From Prevotella veroralis DSM 19559 = JCM 6290 (GTDB lineage: Bacteria; Bacteroidota; Bacteroidia; Bacteroidales; Bacteroidaceae): 64,000 nucleotides of DNA. A program made the position numbers and the translations under genes. Numbering within the stretch: the first letter of the stretch is position 1; every line of letters starts with the position of its first letter. Positions 27,645 through 35,258 of this stretch are shown in pieces. The stretch spans positions 72,692-136,691 of the forward strand of contig NZ_KB898330.1 of the NCBI RefSeq assembly GCF_000377625.1, read 5' to 3'. The notes below the pieces were generated by a model, which ran no database searches, had not been told where the DNA came from, and saw only the letters and a program-made list of their open reading frames with translations.

Positions 27645-27773
27645 GTTTCAGTCTATGAAACTTATTATCTCAATAAATGGAACGTAGAGTTTCAGTATAT
27701 GGAACGCAGGGTTTCAATACATGGAACGCACAGTCTCAATGCCTGAAACTCTCATTACTATGCACTGGTAGTG
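27645..27773. repeat. 22-bp periodic mini-hairpin array (array 4), related to array 3
   Basis: Six units start at 27645, 27667, 27689, 27711, 27733 and 27754. The GTTTCAATACATGGAAC unit and the GCAGG and GCACA spacers are identical to those in array 3 and lie in the same orientation. Both arrays end with an ATTAC(C/T)AT(A/G)C unit. This array is upstream of the divergent sigma-factor and alpha-amylase genes. The 557-base gap also contains the operator and promoter of the amylase gene. Confidence 0.85.
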
Positions 27774-27884
27774 CTTGAAAGTGTATTATCTTGAATCAGA
27801 ATGAGCGTATCGTAGGGTGGAGGAAAGGAAGACGTGGGGGTGTGATAGCCGTTAGTTGTGGTTGTGACCATACCCTGTTCGAAG

Positions 27885-27898
27885 TGCAAACGTTTGCA
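27885..27898. promoter_or_regulatory. LacI-type operator upstream of the alpha-amylase gene
   Basis: TGCAAACGTTTGCA is a perfect 14-bp palindrome sharing the core of the susC operator. Its centre (27891.5) is 61.5 bp upstream of the first base of the -7 box at 27953. Confidence 0.82.
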
Positions 27899-27952
27899 TG
27901 AAAAAAAGAGTAAACCGTAAGCTGTATAGTAAGATAATGTGTTGTAAATCAC

Positions 27953-27960
27953 TAACTTTG
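27953..27960 (+). promoter_or_regulatory. alpha-Amylase promoter -7 box
   Basis: TAACTTTG, identical to the susC and malQ boxes. No TTG is found at the expected -33 position (27930-27932 is TAA), which fits activator dependence. Confidence 0.65.
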
Positions 27961-27998
27961 TGCTCATTGACAAGAATTAACTAAAAATTGAAATCTAC

Positions 27999-30023
27999 AT
28001 GAAACGTATTTTGACAAGTTTATGTGCCTCTTTATGTTGCATCTGTGCGATGGCACAAGGTTGGCCAAGCAGTTATGGCGGTGTGATGTTACAAGGTTTT
28101 TATTGGGATTCGTTTGATGATTCGCAGTGGACAGTGCTTGAAAAGAAAGCCGACGACCTATCGGGTTACTTCGACCTTGTATGGGTTCCGCAGAGTGGTA
28201 AGGCTGCTGGCTCGAAGTCGATGGGCTATGATCCGCTCTATTATTTCAATCAGAACTCATCGTTCGGTACGGAGGCAGAACTCAAGAGTATGATTCGTAC
28301 CTTCAAAGAGAAGCATATTGGGACGATTGCCGATGTAGTGATTAATCATCACGGAACGAATAATGGATGGTTTGGATTCCCTGCCGAGACATATAAAGGA
28401 GTTACTTATCAGCACCAGTCTACTGATGTCTGCGCTAATGATGATCGCGAAAAAGCGGGCGAACAGGCTCGGAAAGAGGGCGTGCAGTTGAGTCGGAACA
28501 ATGATGAAGGACAGGATTGGGATGGTATGCGCGACCTTGATCACAATAGTCAGAACGTACAAACGATTGTCAAAGCATACGAAGATTACTTGCTCAATGA
28601 CCTTGGTTATGCTGGTTTCCGATATGATATGGTGAAGGGATTTGGCGCTTCTCATGTTGGTGATTATAATACTGCAGCAGGCGTGAAGTACTCTGTTGGC
28701 GAGTATTGGGACGGCAATGCGAATACGGTAAAGGCATGGATTGATGGTACGGGAAAGCGTAGTGCTGCTTTCGATTTCGCCTTCCGTTATTCCGTTCGTG
28801 ATGCTATCAATAGTCAGAATTGGGCTGTATTAGGCAACAATTATACTACGGGGTTGAATGTTGATAATGGTGATTACAAGCGTTATTCAGTGACTTTCGT
28901 TGAAAACCATGATGTTGAGTATCGCTCTGCTTCAGAACAACAAGACCCTATCCGAAGGGATACGTTGGCTGCTAATGCCTATCTTTTAGCTATGCCAGGA
29001 ACGCCTTGTGTGTTCTATAAACATTATCTTGCTTATCCAAAAGAGATAAAGGCTATGATTGACGCACGCAAGTTGGCAGGGATTACTAACGAGAGTGCGT
29101 ATCAGATGTATCGCTCTTCAAAGGATTATTATGCCAATGTTGTGAAGGGAGAGAAGGGCGATTTGCTTGTCGTTGTGGGTAAAGGTGCGAACCAACTGGT
29201 TGTTCCTTCTTCACGTTATAAAAAGCTGTTGAGTGGTTATCACTATGCTTATTATCTTGCACGAGAGGCTGAATTGCCATGGGCGGATAAGGCTAATGGA
29301 AGTTATGAAAGTGAGAACTTGAAGGTTAAACTGGTGGCTGTTTCTGCTGATGATAACGCTCGATTGGTTTATACCTTAGATGGTTCAACACCGACGGTAG
29401 GTAGTCGGAAAGTGGCAAATGGTACTGAAATCACATTGCCTGAGGGGAAGACTATATTAAAGGTGGCAGTGTTGTCGAATGGTAAAGTAGGGGAGCAGGT
29501 GCTCACACGCACGTATATGGTGAAGCAGCCAGCGCCTTTCGTACCTCAAACTATCCGTGTTTACGTGAATACGGAGCAGGTGGGTTGGAACGATTATGTG
29601 AATATTCACTCTTGGGGTGGTACTCATGTCGGAACGTCTTGGCCGGGTGGTAAGGTGACAAATAAGGCTACAGTGAATGGCAAGACATGGTTCTGTAAGG
29701 AATACACACTCAATAAGGCGAATGATTATGTCAACTTTGTTTTTAACATAGGAACGGCTACAACGGCTGCTAATAGCCAGACCCTTGATATTGAACGAGT
29801 GAATAAAACCTCTTACTTTGTGGTTACAAGTACGAAAGAAGATGGAAAATATAAGGTGAATGATGTGACTTTTAGCGTGACAAAGATTGATAATGTACGT
29901 GGTAAAGAAGCACCAGCCAGCACCGATAACCATTATTACACCCTGTCTGGGCAACGCCTTTCTAAAGTGCCAACACAGGCTGGTATCTATATTCACAATG
30001 GTAAGAAGGTTATTATAAGATAG
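27999..30023 (+). CDS. Secreted alpha-amylase, GH13, with CBM26-like module and C-terminal sorting-like tail
   Basis: The enzyme hydrolyses internal alpha-1,4 bonds of starch outside the cell. It has 674 residues with a signal peptide (CAMAQ, cleavage near 20). GH13 regions: DVVINHH near 112, GFRYDMVKG near 206 (nucleophile), SVGEYW near 235 (acid), FVENHD near 302. A chitobiase-C-like strand domain follows (YTLDGSTPT near 455). A CBM26-like starch-binding module lies at about 515-630 (VGWNDYVNIHSWGG, SWPGG). The last 30 residues (YTLSGQRLSKVPTQAGIYI...GKKVIIR) resemble the short C-terminal tails of Prevotella proteins and type IX secretion signals. No lipobox is present, unlike Bacteroides SusG. 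Confidence 0.9.
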   Translation: MKRILTSLCASLCCICAMAQGWPSSYGGVMLQGFYWDSFDDSQWTVLEKKADDLSGYFDLVWVPQSGKAAGSKSMGYDPLYYFNQNSSFGTEAELKSMIRTFKEKHIGTIADVVINHHGTNNGWFGFPAETYKGVTYQHQSTDVCANDDREKAGEQARKEGVQLSRNNDEGQDWDGMRDLDHNSQNVQTIVKAYEDYLLNDLGYAGFRYDMVKGFGASHVGDYNTAAGVKYSVGEYWDGNANTVKAWIDGTGKRSAAFDFAFRYSVRDAINSQNWAVLGNNYTTGLNVDNGDYKRYSVTFVENHDVEYRSASEQQDPIRRDTLAANAYLLAMPGTPCVFYKHYLAYPKEIKAMIDARKLAGITNESAYQMYRSSKDYYANVVKGEKGDLLVVVGKGANQLVVPSSRYKKLLSGYHYAYYLAREAELPWADKANGSYESENLKVKLVAVSADDNARLVYTLDGSTPTVGSRKVANGTEITLPEGKTILKVAVLSNGKVGEQVLTRTYMVKQPAPFVPQTIRVYVNTEQVGWNDYVNIHSWGGTHVGTSWPGGKVTNKATVNGKTWFCKEYTLNKANDYVNFVFNIGTATTAANSQTLDIERVNKTSYFVVTSTKEDGKYKVNDVTFSVTKIDNVRGKEAPASTDNHYYTLSGQRLSKVPTQAGIYIHNGKKVIIR

Positions 30024-30150
30024 ATAGATTAGGTTTTAGTTCATACTTTTAATTAATGTAGAAGTAATGGTTTTAGGTTTAAGTTTTTATGTTTGAATGG
30101 TTCAAAACAATATGTTTACTTAGATAACAAGTTTTGAATGACAATAAGCG

Positions 30151-30187
30151 AGGGCGTTCACAGTGGTGTTCGCCTTCCTTTCTTTTT
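30151..30187 (+). terminator. Probable terminator of the alpha-amylase gene
   Basis: AGGGCG pairs with CGCCTT and CAC with GTG around a small internal loop, followed by a T-rich run (CCTTTCTTTTT). It lies in the 326-base gap to the desulfoferrodoxin gene. The rest of the gap is AT-rich, with only a promoter-like box at 30315. Confidence 0.55.
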
Positions 30188-30314
30188 ATATTGTAAGTCG
30201 AATAGCACTTCTCTTATCCCTGCTTCTTTCTCCATTAGTCAGTACTAACTGTTAAATAATGTAAGGCTTGTAATATTTACAAAGGATAGTTTCTTTTCTT
30301 CCAACAAATACTCT

Positions 30315-30322
30315 TAAATTTG
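30315..30322 (+). promoter_or_regulatory. Likely -7 box of the desulfoferrodoxin gene
   Basis: TAAATTTG, 27 bases before the ATG at 30350. The -33 region (TTC at 30291-30293) is weak. Confidence 0.5.
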
Positions 30323-30349
30323 CATCCGAACATTAATTAATAATTTATT

Positions 30350-30718
30350 ATGGCGACAAGAAACGATGTATATAAGTGCCCAGAGACGGGTAGTTTAGTA
30401 GAAGTATTGGTTGGTGGAGAGTGCGAGTTAGGTAACTTGCAACCAGTTAAAGAGAACACAACCGATGCTGCCACCGAGAAGCATGTACCAGTGGTTGAGA
30501 AGATCGAAGGCGGTTATCGTGTTACAGTTGGTGAGGTTGAGCACCCAATGACAGAGGCTCATTCCATCCAATGGATCGAATTGATTACCGAAAACAACGA
30601 AGTCCTCCGTAAGTATCTAACTCCAACAGACAAGCCTGTGGCAGTCTTCAAGACAGATGCTAAGGAGGTTTACGCACGTGAATATTGCAACCTTCATGGT
30701 CTTTGGAGATCAAAGTAA
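30350..30718 (+). CDS. dfx: Desulfoferrodoxin / superoxide reductase with a degenerate N-terminal iron site
   Basis: The enzyme reduces superoxide to hydrogen peroxide in the cytoplasm without producing oxygen, which suits anaerobes. It has 122 residues. The catalytic centre II is intact: E43-K44-H45, H65, H71, C113 and H116 (HPMTEAH and CNLHG). The N-terminal domain keeps only C10 and C25 of the four rubredoxin-like cysteines of centre I (KCPETG and GECELG). That site probably cannot bind iron in the usual way. It is transcribed alone and ends at a strong terminator. Confidence 0.9.
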   Translation: MATRNDVYKCPETGSLVEVLVGGECELGNLQPVKENTTDAATEKHVPVVEKIEGGYRVTVGEVEHPMTEAHSIQWIELITENNEVLRKYLTPTDKPVAVFKTDAKEVYAREYCNLHGLWRSK

Positions 30719-30748
30719 GTAAGAGCTTTAGCAGACATCAATAACTAA

Positions 30749-30798
30749 AGAGGGTACATAGACACCTTAATCAGGGTCTTATGTGCCCTCTCTCTTTA
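30749..30798 (+). terminator. Terminator of the desulfoferrodoxin gene
   Basis: AGAGGGTACATA pairs with TATGTGCCCTCT (one G-U), extended by GAC/GTC past a bulge, and is followed by CTCTTT. Confidence 0.8.
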
Positions 30799-30898
30799 TG
30801 GGCTATGGGTAAACTCGCTGTGTTATGGTGTTTAGGTAGGGGCTAATTCCCCTCTTTAAGAATAGTATGTGATTGTTAAGGCTTTGTTTTTAATAAAC

Positions 30899-30935
30899 GA
30901 AAAAAGGAAGTTCTGTAATTGAGAACTTCCTTTTC
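30899..30935 (-). terminator. Terminator of tRNA-Asn
   Basis: GGAAGTTCT pairs perfectly with AGAACTTCC, flanked by an A run on the left (a T run on the minus strand) and TTTT on the right. It begins four bases beyond the tRNA 3' end. Confidence 0.8.
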
Positions 30936-30939
30936 TATG

Positions 30940-31013
30940 CGCTCCAGGATGGGCTTGAACCAACGACCCCCTGATTAACAGTCAGGTGCTCTAACCAACT
31001 GAGCTACTGAAGC
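30940..31013 (-). tRNA. tRNA-Asn (anticodon GTT)
   Basis: The 74-base cloverleaf is complete. The acceptor stem is GCTTCAG with CTGGAGC. The D arm is GCTCAGTTGGTTAGAGC. The anticodon stem is CCTGA/TCAGG around CTGTTAA, and the T arm has GGTTCAAGC. The discriminator is G and CCA is not encoded. It is the only gene in the 481-base stretch between dfx and the S41 protease, where the rest is terminators and the protease promoter. Confidence 0.95.
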
Positions 31014-31150
31014 AGTGCTTGTTTCTTGTAAGCGGTTGCAAAGGTAGTATGTTTATTTGTAACTACCAAATGTTTTGAGAAGATTTTTTAATTAAAGAGG
31101 AAAATCCTTTATTTTATCCTCGATATTATGTGTTTTCGATTATAATAATG

Positions 31151-31158
31151 TACTTTTG
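31151..31158 (+). promoter_or_regulatory. Likely -7 box of the S41 protease gene
   Basis: TACTTTTG, 41 bases before the ATG at 31200. The -33 match is weak. Confidence 0.5.
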
Positions 31159-31199
31159 TTCCGTAGATAACCGCATAACTTACAAACAAAACATAAGTA

Positions 31200-32903
31200 A
31201 TGAGAAAACTGTTTATAGTATTTAGTCTCTGTATTCTTACTTTCGGTGGTGCTGCGATGGCACAGAATAATACCGAAAAGGATCATAATTTTAAAGTAGC
31301 AAAGAATCTTGAGACCTTCTCCGCCATATATAAATACCTTGACTTGATGTATGTTGACACCCTCAATGCAGATGAGGTTGTAGGCAATGGTATTAATTAT
31401 ATGCTTCATTCGTTGGACCCTTATACGGTGTATTACCCTGCAGATAAGGTGAAAGATCTCGACTTGATGATATCAGGTAAGTATGCTGGTATCGGTGCAA
31501 TAATACGTTATAACTTTGCTATAAAGAATACGATTATTGATCAGCCATACGAGAATATGCCTGCTGCAGAGGCTGGATTGAAGAAGGGCGATATTATTCT
31601 TGCTATCGGCGACTCGTCTATGGTGGGTAAAGATGTATCCTATGTTAGTAACAGGCTACGTGGTGATGCGGGCTCACGGTTCGTCCTCACGATAAAGAGA
31701 CCATCAACGGGAAAGAAGATGAAGTTTAAGATTACGCGTCGTTCCATCCAATTACCAGCAGTGCCATACTATGGCTTGCAGGATAATGGTGTGGGCTATT
31801 TAAATCTCAACTCTTTCACAACTGATTGTTCAAAGGACGTTCGTCGCGCCTTTCTTGATATGAAAAAACAAGGTATGAAGTCGCTTGTCTTCGACCTTCG
31901 TAATAATGGTGGTGGAAGTCTGCAAGAGGCTATCAATATCGTAAACATGTTTGTTCCGAAGGGTATCACATTGGTGAAGACCGTTGGAAAGATGGAACGC
32001 GCGAATAAGGAATACAAGACAACTGTAGAGCCAATAGATACAGTTATGCCAATAGTTGTTTTAGTGAGTGATGAGACCGCAAGTGCCAGTGAGATTACAA
32101 GTGGCAGTTTACAAGACTTGGATCGGGCTGTTGTTCTCGGTACACGAACATACGGTAAGGGACTCGTTCAGGTATCAATGGATCTCCCTTATAATGCCAA
32201 CTTAAAGTTGACAACCAGCAAGTATTACATCCCTAGTGGGCGTTGCATCCAAGCTATCAATTATAAGCACTCTAATGGTGGATACACCGAACATGTGCCT
32301 GACTCATTGACACATGTGTTCCACACAGCCAATGGACGAGAGGTTAGAGATGGTGGAGGTATTAAGCCAGATATCGAAGTACAACCTGACTCTCTACCTA
32401 ATATTGCATTCTATCTCACCGCTTCTGGACGTGATTCAACCGAGGTTATGTTGAACTGGGAATTGAAGTATTTGAGAACACATCCTACAATAGCTCCAGC
32501 TAAGAGCTTCGTTATCTCTGATGTAGATTACGCTGACTTCAAACAGGCAGTACTAAAGAGTGGCTTCAAATATGACCGTGAAAGCAAGAAGTATTTAGAG
32601 GGTCTTGTGAAGCTCGCAAGGTTTGAAGGCTATTATGATGATGCTAAACCAGAATTCGATGCACTGGAGAAAAAGCTCAATCATAACATTGCTAAGGATC
32701 TTGATTACAACAAGCAAACCTTAAAACAGTTGTTGACAAGTGATCTTGTTGCTGCTTATTACTATCAGAGGGGGGCAATGGAAAATGGCTTGCAGTTCGA
32801 CAAACAATGGAAAAAGGCAGTAGAGTTATTGAATGATCCAGCTGCATATAAGAGAGTGTTACAGCCTTTAGTTGATTCTAAAAAGACTACCGAGACAAAA
32901 TAA
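31200..32903 (+). CDS. S41 family C-terminal processing peptidase (PDZ protease)
   Basis: This exported serine protease of 567 residues is of the tail-specific type. It has a signal peptide (to about 21, GGAAMAQ). A PDZ domain lies at about 85-165 (AGLKKGDIILAIGDSSMVGKDV). The S41 core follows with LVFDLRNNGGGSLQEA, the catalytic serine region ETASASEITSGSLQD near 294, and the lysine in TYGKGLVQ near 318. It probably trims periplasmic or outer-membrane proteins. It is monocistronic, with a terminator 44 bases after the stop. Confidence 0.93.
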   Translation: MRKLFIVFSLCILTFGGAAMAQNNTEKDHNFKVAKNLETFSAIYKYLDLMYVDTLNADEVVGNGINYMLHSLDPYTVYYPADKVKDLDLMISGKYAGIGAIIRYNFAIKNTIIDQPYENMPAAEAGLKKGDIILAIGDSSMVGKDVSYVSNRLRGDAGSRFVLTIKRPSTGKKMKFKITRRSIQLPAVPYYGLQDNGVGYLNLNSFTTDCSKDVRRAFLDMKKQGMKSLVFDLRNNGGGSLQEAINIVNMFVPKGITLVKTVGKMERANKEYKTTVEPIDTVMPIVVLVSDETASASEITSGSLQDLDRAVVLGTRTYGKGLVQVSMDLPYNANLKLTTSKYYIPSGRCIQAINYKHSNGGYTEHVPDSLTHVFHTANGREVRDGGGIKPDIEVQPDSLPNIAFYLTASGRDSTEVMLNWELKYLRTHPTIAPAKSFVISDVDYADFKQAVLKSGFKYDRESKKYLEGLVKLARFEGYYDDAKPEFDALEKKLNHNIAKDLDYNKQTLKQLLTSDLVAAYYYQRGAMENGLQFDKQWKKAVELLNDPAAYKRVLQPLVDSKKTTETK

Positions 32904-32947
32904 GGAATAATCGTCATAGGCAATAGACGATAGTTTTAAAAAGATTG

Positions 32948-32984
32948 AAGATACTCTCTGATGTTATCAAGGAGTATCTTTTTT
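32948..32984 (+). terminator. Terminator of the S41 protease gene
   Basis: AAGATACTC pairs perfectly with GAGTATCTT and is followed by six T. Confidence 0.9.
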
Positions 32985-32995
32985 GTTATAGATAG

Positions 32996-33039
32996 GCGTT
33001 CTTATTCTTATAAAAGGGCGTTGGAAAGCTGAAAAATTA
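32996..33039. repeat. Two-unit remnant of a 22-bp array
   Basis: GCGTT occurs at 32996 and again at 33018, exactly 22 bases later. The first unit (GCGTTCTTAT...) resembles unit 2 of array 6 (60436). It lies in the 473-base gap between the protease terminator and rimP. The remainder of the gap is AT-rich, with a repeated TTAGTCTATTTT word, and contains only the rimP promoter. Confidence 0.45.
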
Positions 33040-33284
33040 GTCTATTTTTATTTGATAAATAATGGATTTAATACTAATTTTTAGTCTATTTTCCTATTTT
33101 AAACAGCATCTTTTCAGAATTAGGTATATGTTCTTAAGAGGATTTGGAAGGCTTATCACAAAGATAATAAAGCGTGTGTTGGGAGGCAGGCGTATGGAGT
33201 TAGGCTTGTGTGATAGCGATGGTTGCCAATTACGTATATAATATGTATTAGAGCTACTTATACTTTAAGAAAATGCAGAAAACA

Positions 33285-33316
33285 TTTGGCTTGTGTCGAA
33301 TTTATTTGTAACTTTG
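33285..33316 (+). promoter_or_regulatory. Promoter of the rimP-nusA-infB cluster
   Basis: TTTG (33285-33288), 20 bases, TAACTTTG (33309-33316). This is a full consensus match, about 60 bases before the rimP ATG. Confidence 0.8.
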
Positions 33317-33376
33317 CACACGTTCAGAGGAATGAGGGGCTTTCGATAGCTCCTCATTTTTCATATTAAAACGCTT

Positions 33377-33844
33377 ATGATAGATAAAAACGTTGTAAAA
33401 AGTCTCGTTGACGAGTGGCTGGAAGGTAAGGAATACTTCCTGGTTGACATTCAAATAAGTCCTGATGACAAGATTGTTGTTGAAATTGATCATGCCGATG
33501 GGGTATGGATTGAGGATTGTGTAGAGCTGAGTAAGTATATAGAGGATCGCCTTTCACGTGATGAGGAAGACTATGAGTTAGAGGTAGGTTCTGCTGGTCT
33601 TGGTCAGCCATTCAAGGTTCCACAGCAGTATCAGAACTTCATTGGAAAGGAAGTTGAGGTGCTGGATAAGGACGGGAAGAAGGTTAAAGGCGTTTTGAAG
33701 AGCGTTGATGGCAATGATTTCGTCGTTGCTGTTAATGAGAAAGTACAAGTGGAAGGTAAGAAGCGTCCAGTGAAAATGGATGTAGACCATGCGTACAAGA
33801 TGGATGAAGTAAAGTATACAAAATATATAATAAGTTTCAAGTAA
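33377..33844 (+). CDS. rimP: Ribosome maturation factor RimP
   Basis: RimP assists maturation of the 30S subunit. It has 155 residues with the VDIQISPDDKIVVEID strand pair, the IEDCVELSKYIEDRL helix and the YELEVGSAGLGQPF segment typical of the family. A C-terminal SH3-like part begins near KEVEVLDKDGKKVKGVL. It is first in the conserved rimP-nusA-infB order and ends five bases before nusA. Confidence 0.95.
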   Translation: MIDKNVVKSLVDEWLEGKEYFLVDIQISPDDKIVVEIDHADGVWIEDCVELSKYIEDRLSRDEEDYELEVGSAGLGQPFKVPQQYQNFIGKEVEVLDKDGKKVKGVLKSVDGNDFVVAVNEKVQVEGKKRPVKMDVDHAYKMDEVKYTKYIISFK

Positions 33845-33849
33845 AGGCT

Positions 33850-35115
33850 ATGGCAGCAAGAAAAGTAGAAGAAGAGCGTCCGAATATGATCGAGACCTTT
33901 AAGGAGTTTAAAGACACCAAGAGCATCGATCGCACAACACTTGTGAGTGTTTTGGAAGAGAGCTTCCGTAATGTTCTCGCAAAGATATTCGGTAGCGATG
34001 AAAACTTCGACGTGATTGTTAACCCAGACAAGGGCGACTTTGAGATTCATCGTAACCGTGTAGTAGTGGCTGACGGCGAGGTTAAAGACGAGAATAAAGA
34101 GATTAGTCTGACGGATGCACGTAAGATAGAAGCCGATTACGAAGTCGGTGAGGATGTTAGTGAGGAGGTTGATTTTAATAAGTTTGGGCGCCGTGCTATC
34201 TTGAATCTACGCCAAACATTGGCTTCAAAGATCCTTGAATTGGAGCATGATTCACTATATAATAAATATAAGGATCGCGTTGGGCAGATTATTTCCGGTG
34301 AGGTTTATCAAACATGGAAACGTGAGGTTTTGCTTGTTGATGACGAGAATAACGAGTTGATCTTACCAAAGGGTGAGCAGATACCACGTGATCAGTATCG
34401 TAAGGGTGAGACCATTCGTGCGGTGATTCTGCGCGTTGATAACGAGAATAACAACCCAAAGATTATCCTCTCACGTACAGCACCTGAATTCTTGGAGCGA
34501 CTTTTGGAGGCAGAAGTTCCTGAAATAGCAGAAGGCTTGATAGCCATTCGTAAGATTGCTCGTATGCCTGGTGAACGTGCTAAGATAGCTGTTGAAAGTT
34601 TTGACGATCGCATTGATCCTGTTGGTGCTTGCGTTGGTGTACGTGGTAGTCGTGTACATGGTATTGTTCGTGAGTTATGCAACGAGAACCTCGATGTCAT
34701 CAATTGGACTGCCAATACTAAGCTCTTCATCCAACGTGCATTGGCTCCTGCTAAGGTTAGCAGTTTGACCATTGACGAGGAAAATAAGAAGGCGGAGGTT
34801 TACTTGCAACCAGAGGAAGTGAGCTTGGCAATCGGTCGTGGTGGTATGAATATCAAGTTGGCTAGTATGCTGACAGGTTATACTATTGATGTGTTCCGTG
34901 AGCTTGATGAACAGAATGCAGAGGAGGATATCTATTTGGATGAGTTCTCTGATGAGATTGATCAGTGGGTTATCGATGCCATTAAAGGCATTGGTCTTGA
35001 TACCGCACGACAGGTATTGAATGCTCCACGTGAGATGTTAATTGAGAAAGCTGACTTAGAGGAAGAGACTGTTGATAATGTCTTGAACATATTGAAGTCA
35101 GAGTTTGAACAGTAA
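33850..35115 (+). CDS. nusA: Transcription termination/antitermination protein NusA
   Basis: NusA binds RNA polymerase and RNA to modulate pausing, termination and antitermination. It has 421 residues. An N-terminal polymerase-binding domain (about 10-125) is followed by an S1 domain (GQIISGEVYQTWKREVLLV) and two KH domains (PGERAKIAVES...DPVGACVGVRGSRV and AIGRGGMNIKLASMLTGY). A short C-terminal helix-hairpin-helix region ends the protein. The start ATG at 33850 lies five bases after rimP. Confidence 0.95.
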   Translation: MAARKVEEERPNMIETFKEFKDTKSIDRTTLVSVLEESFRNVLAKIFGSDENFDVIVNPDKGDFEIHRNRVVVADGEVKDENKEISLTDARKIEADYEVGEDVSEEVDFNKFGRRAILNLRQTLASKILELEHDSLYNKYKDRVGQIISGEVYQTWKREVLLVDDENNELILPKGEQIPRDQYRKGETIRAVILRVDNENNNPKIILSRTAPEFLERLLEAEVPEIAEGLIAIRKIARMPGERAKIAVESFDDRIDPVGACVGVRGSRVHGIVRELCNENLDVINWTANTKLFIQRALAPAKVSSLTIDEENKKAEVYLQPEEVSLAIGRGGMNIKLASMLTGYTIDVFRELDEQNAEEDIYLDEFSDEIDQWVIDAIKGIGLDTARQVLNAPREMLIEKADLEEETVDNVLNILKSEFEQ

Positions 35116-35117
35116 AA

Positions 35118-35250
35118 GGTGATTGGTTGGTGGGTGATGGCTGTTGATGTATAGCTAACGGGTGTGACTATATTCAACTCCATGTTCGGAACCCCTCTCT
35201 ACCAAAAGGCAATACAACAACCAACAACTAGCACCCAACACCGAATAAAA
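35118..35250. other. Imperfect long inverted repeat between nusA and infB
   Basis: GGTTGGTGGGTGATGGCTG near the nusA stop is imperfectly complementary to CAACAACTAGCACCCAACACC just before infB. Together they could form a long interrupted stem. The G/T-rich and C/A-rich words look like a degenerate repeat family. A role in infB expression is possible but not shown. Confidence 0.4.
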
Positions 35251-35258
35251 TAAAGTTA

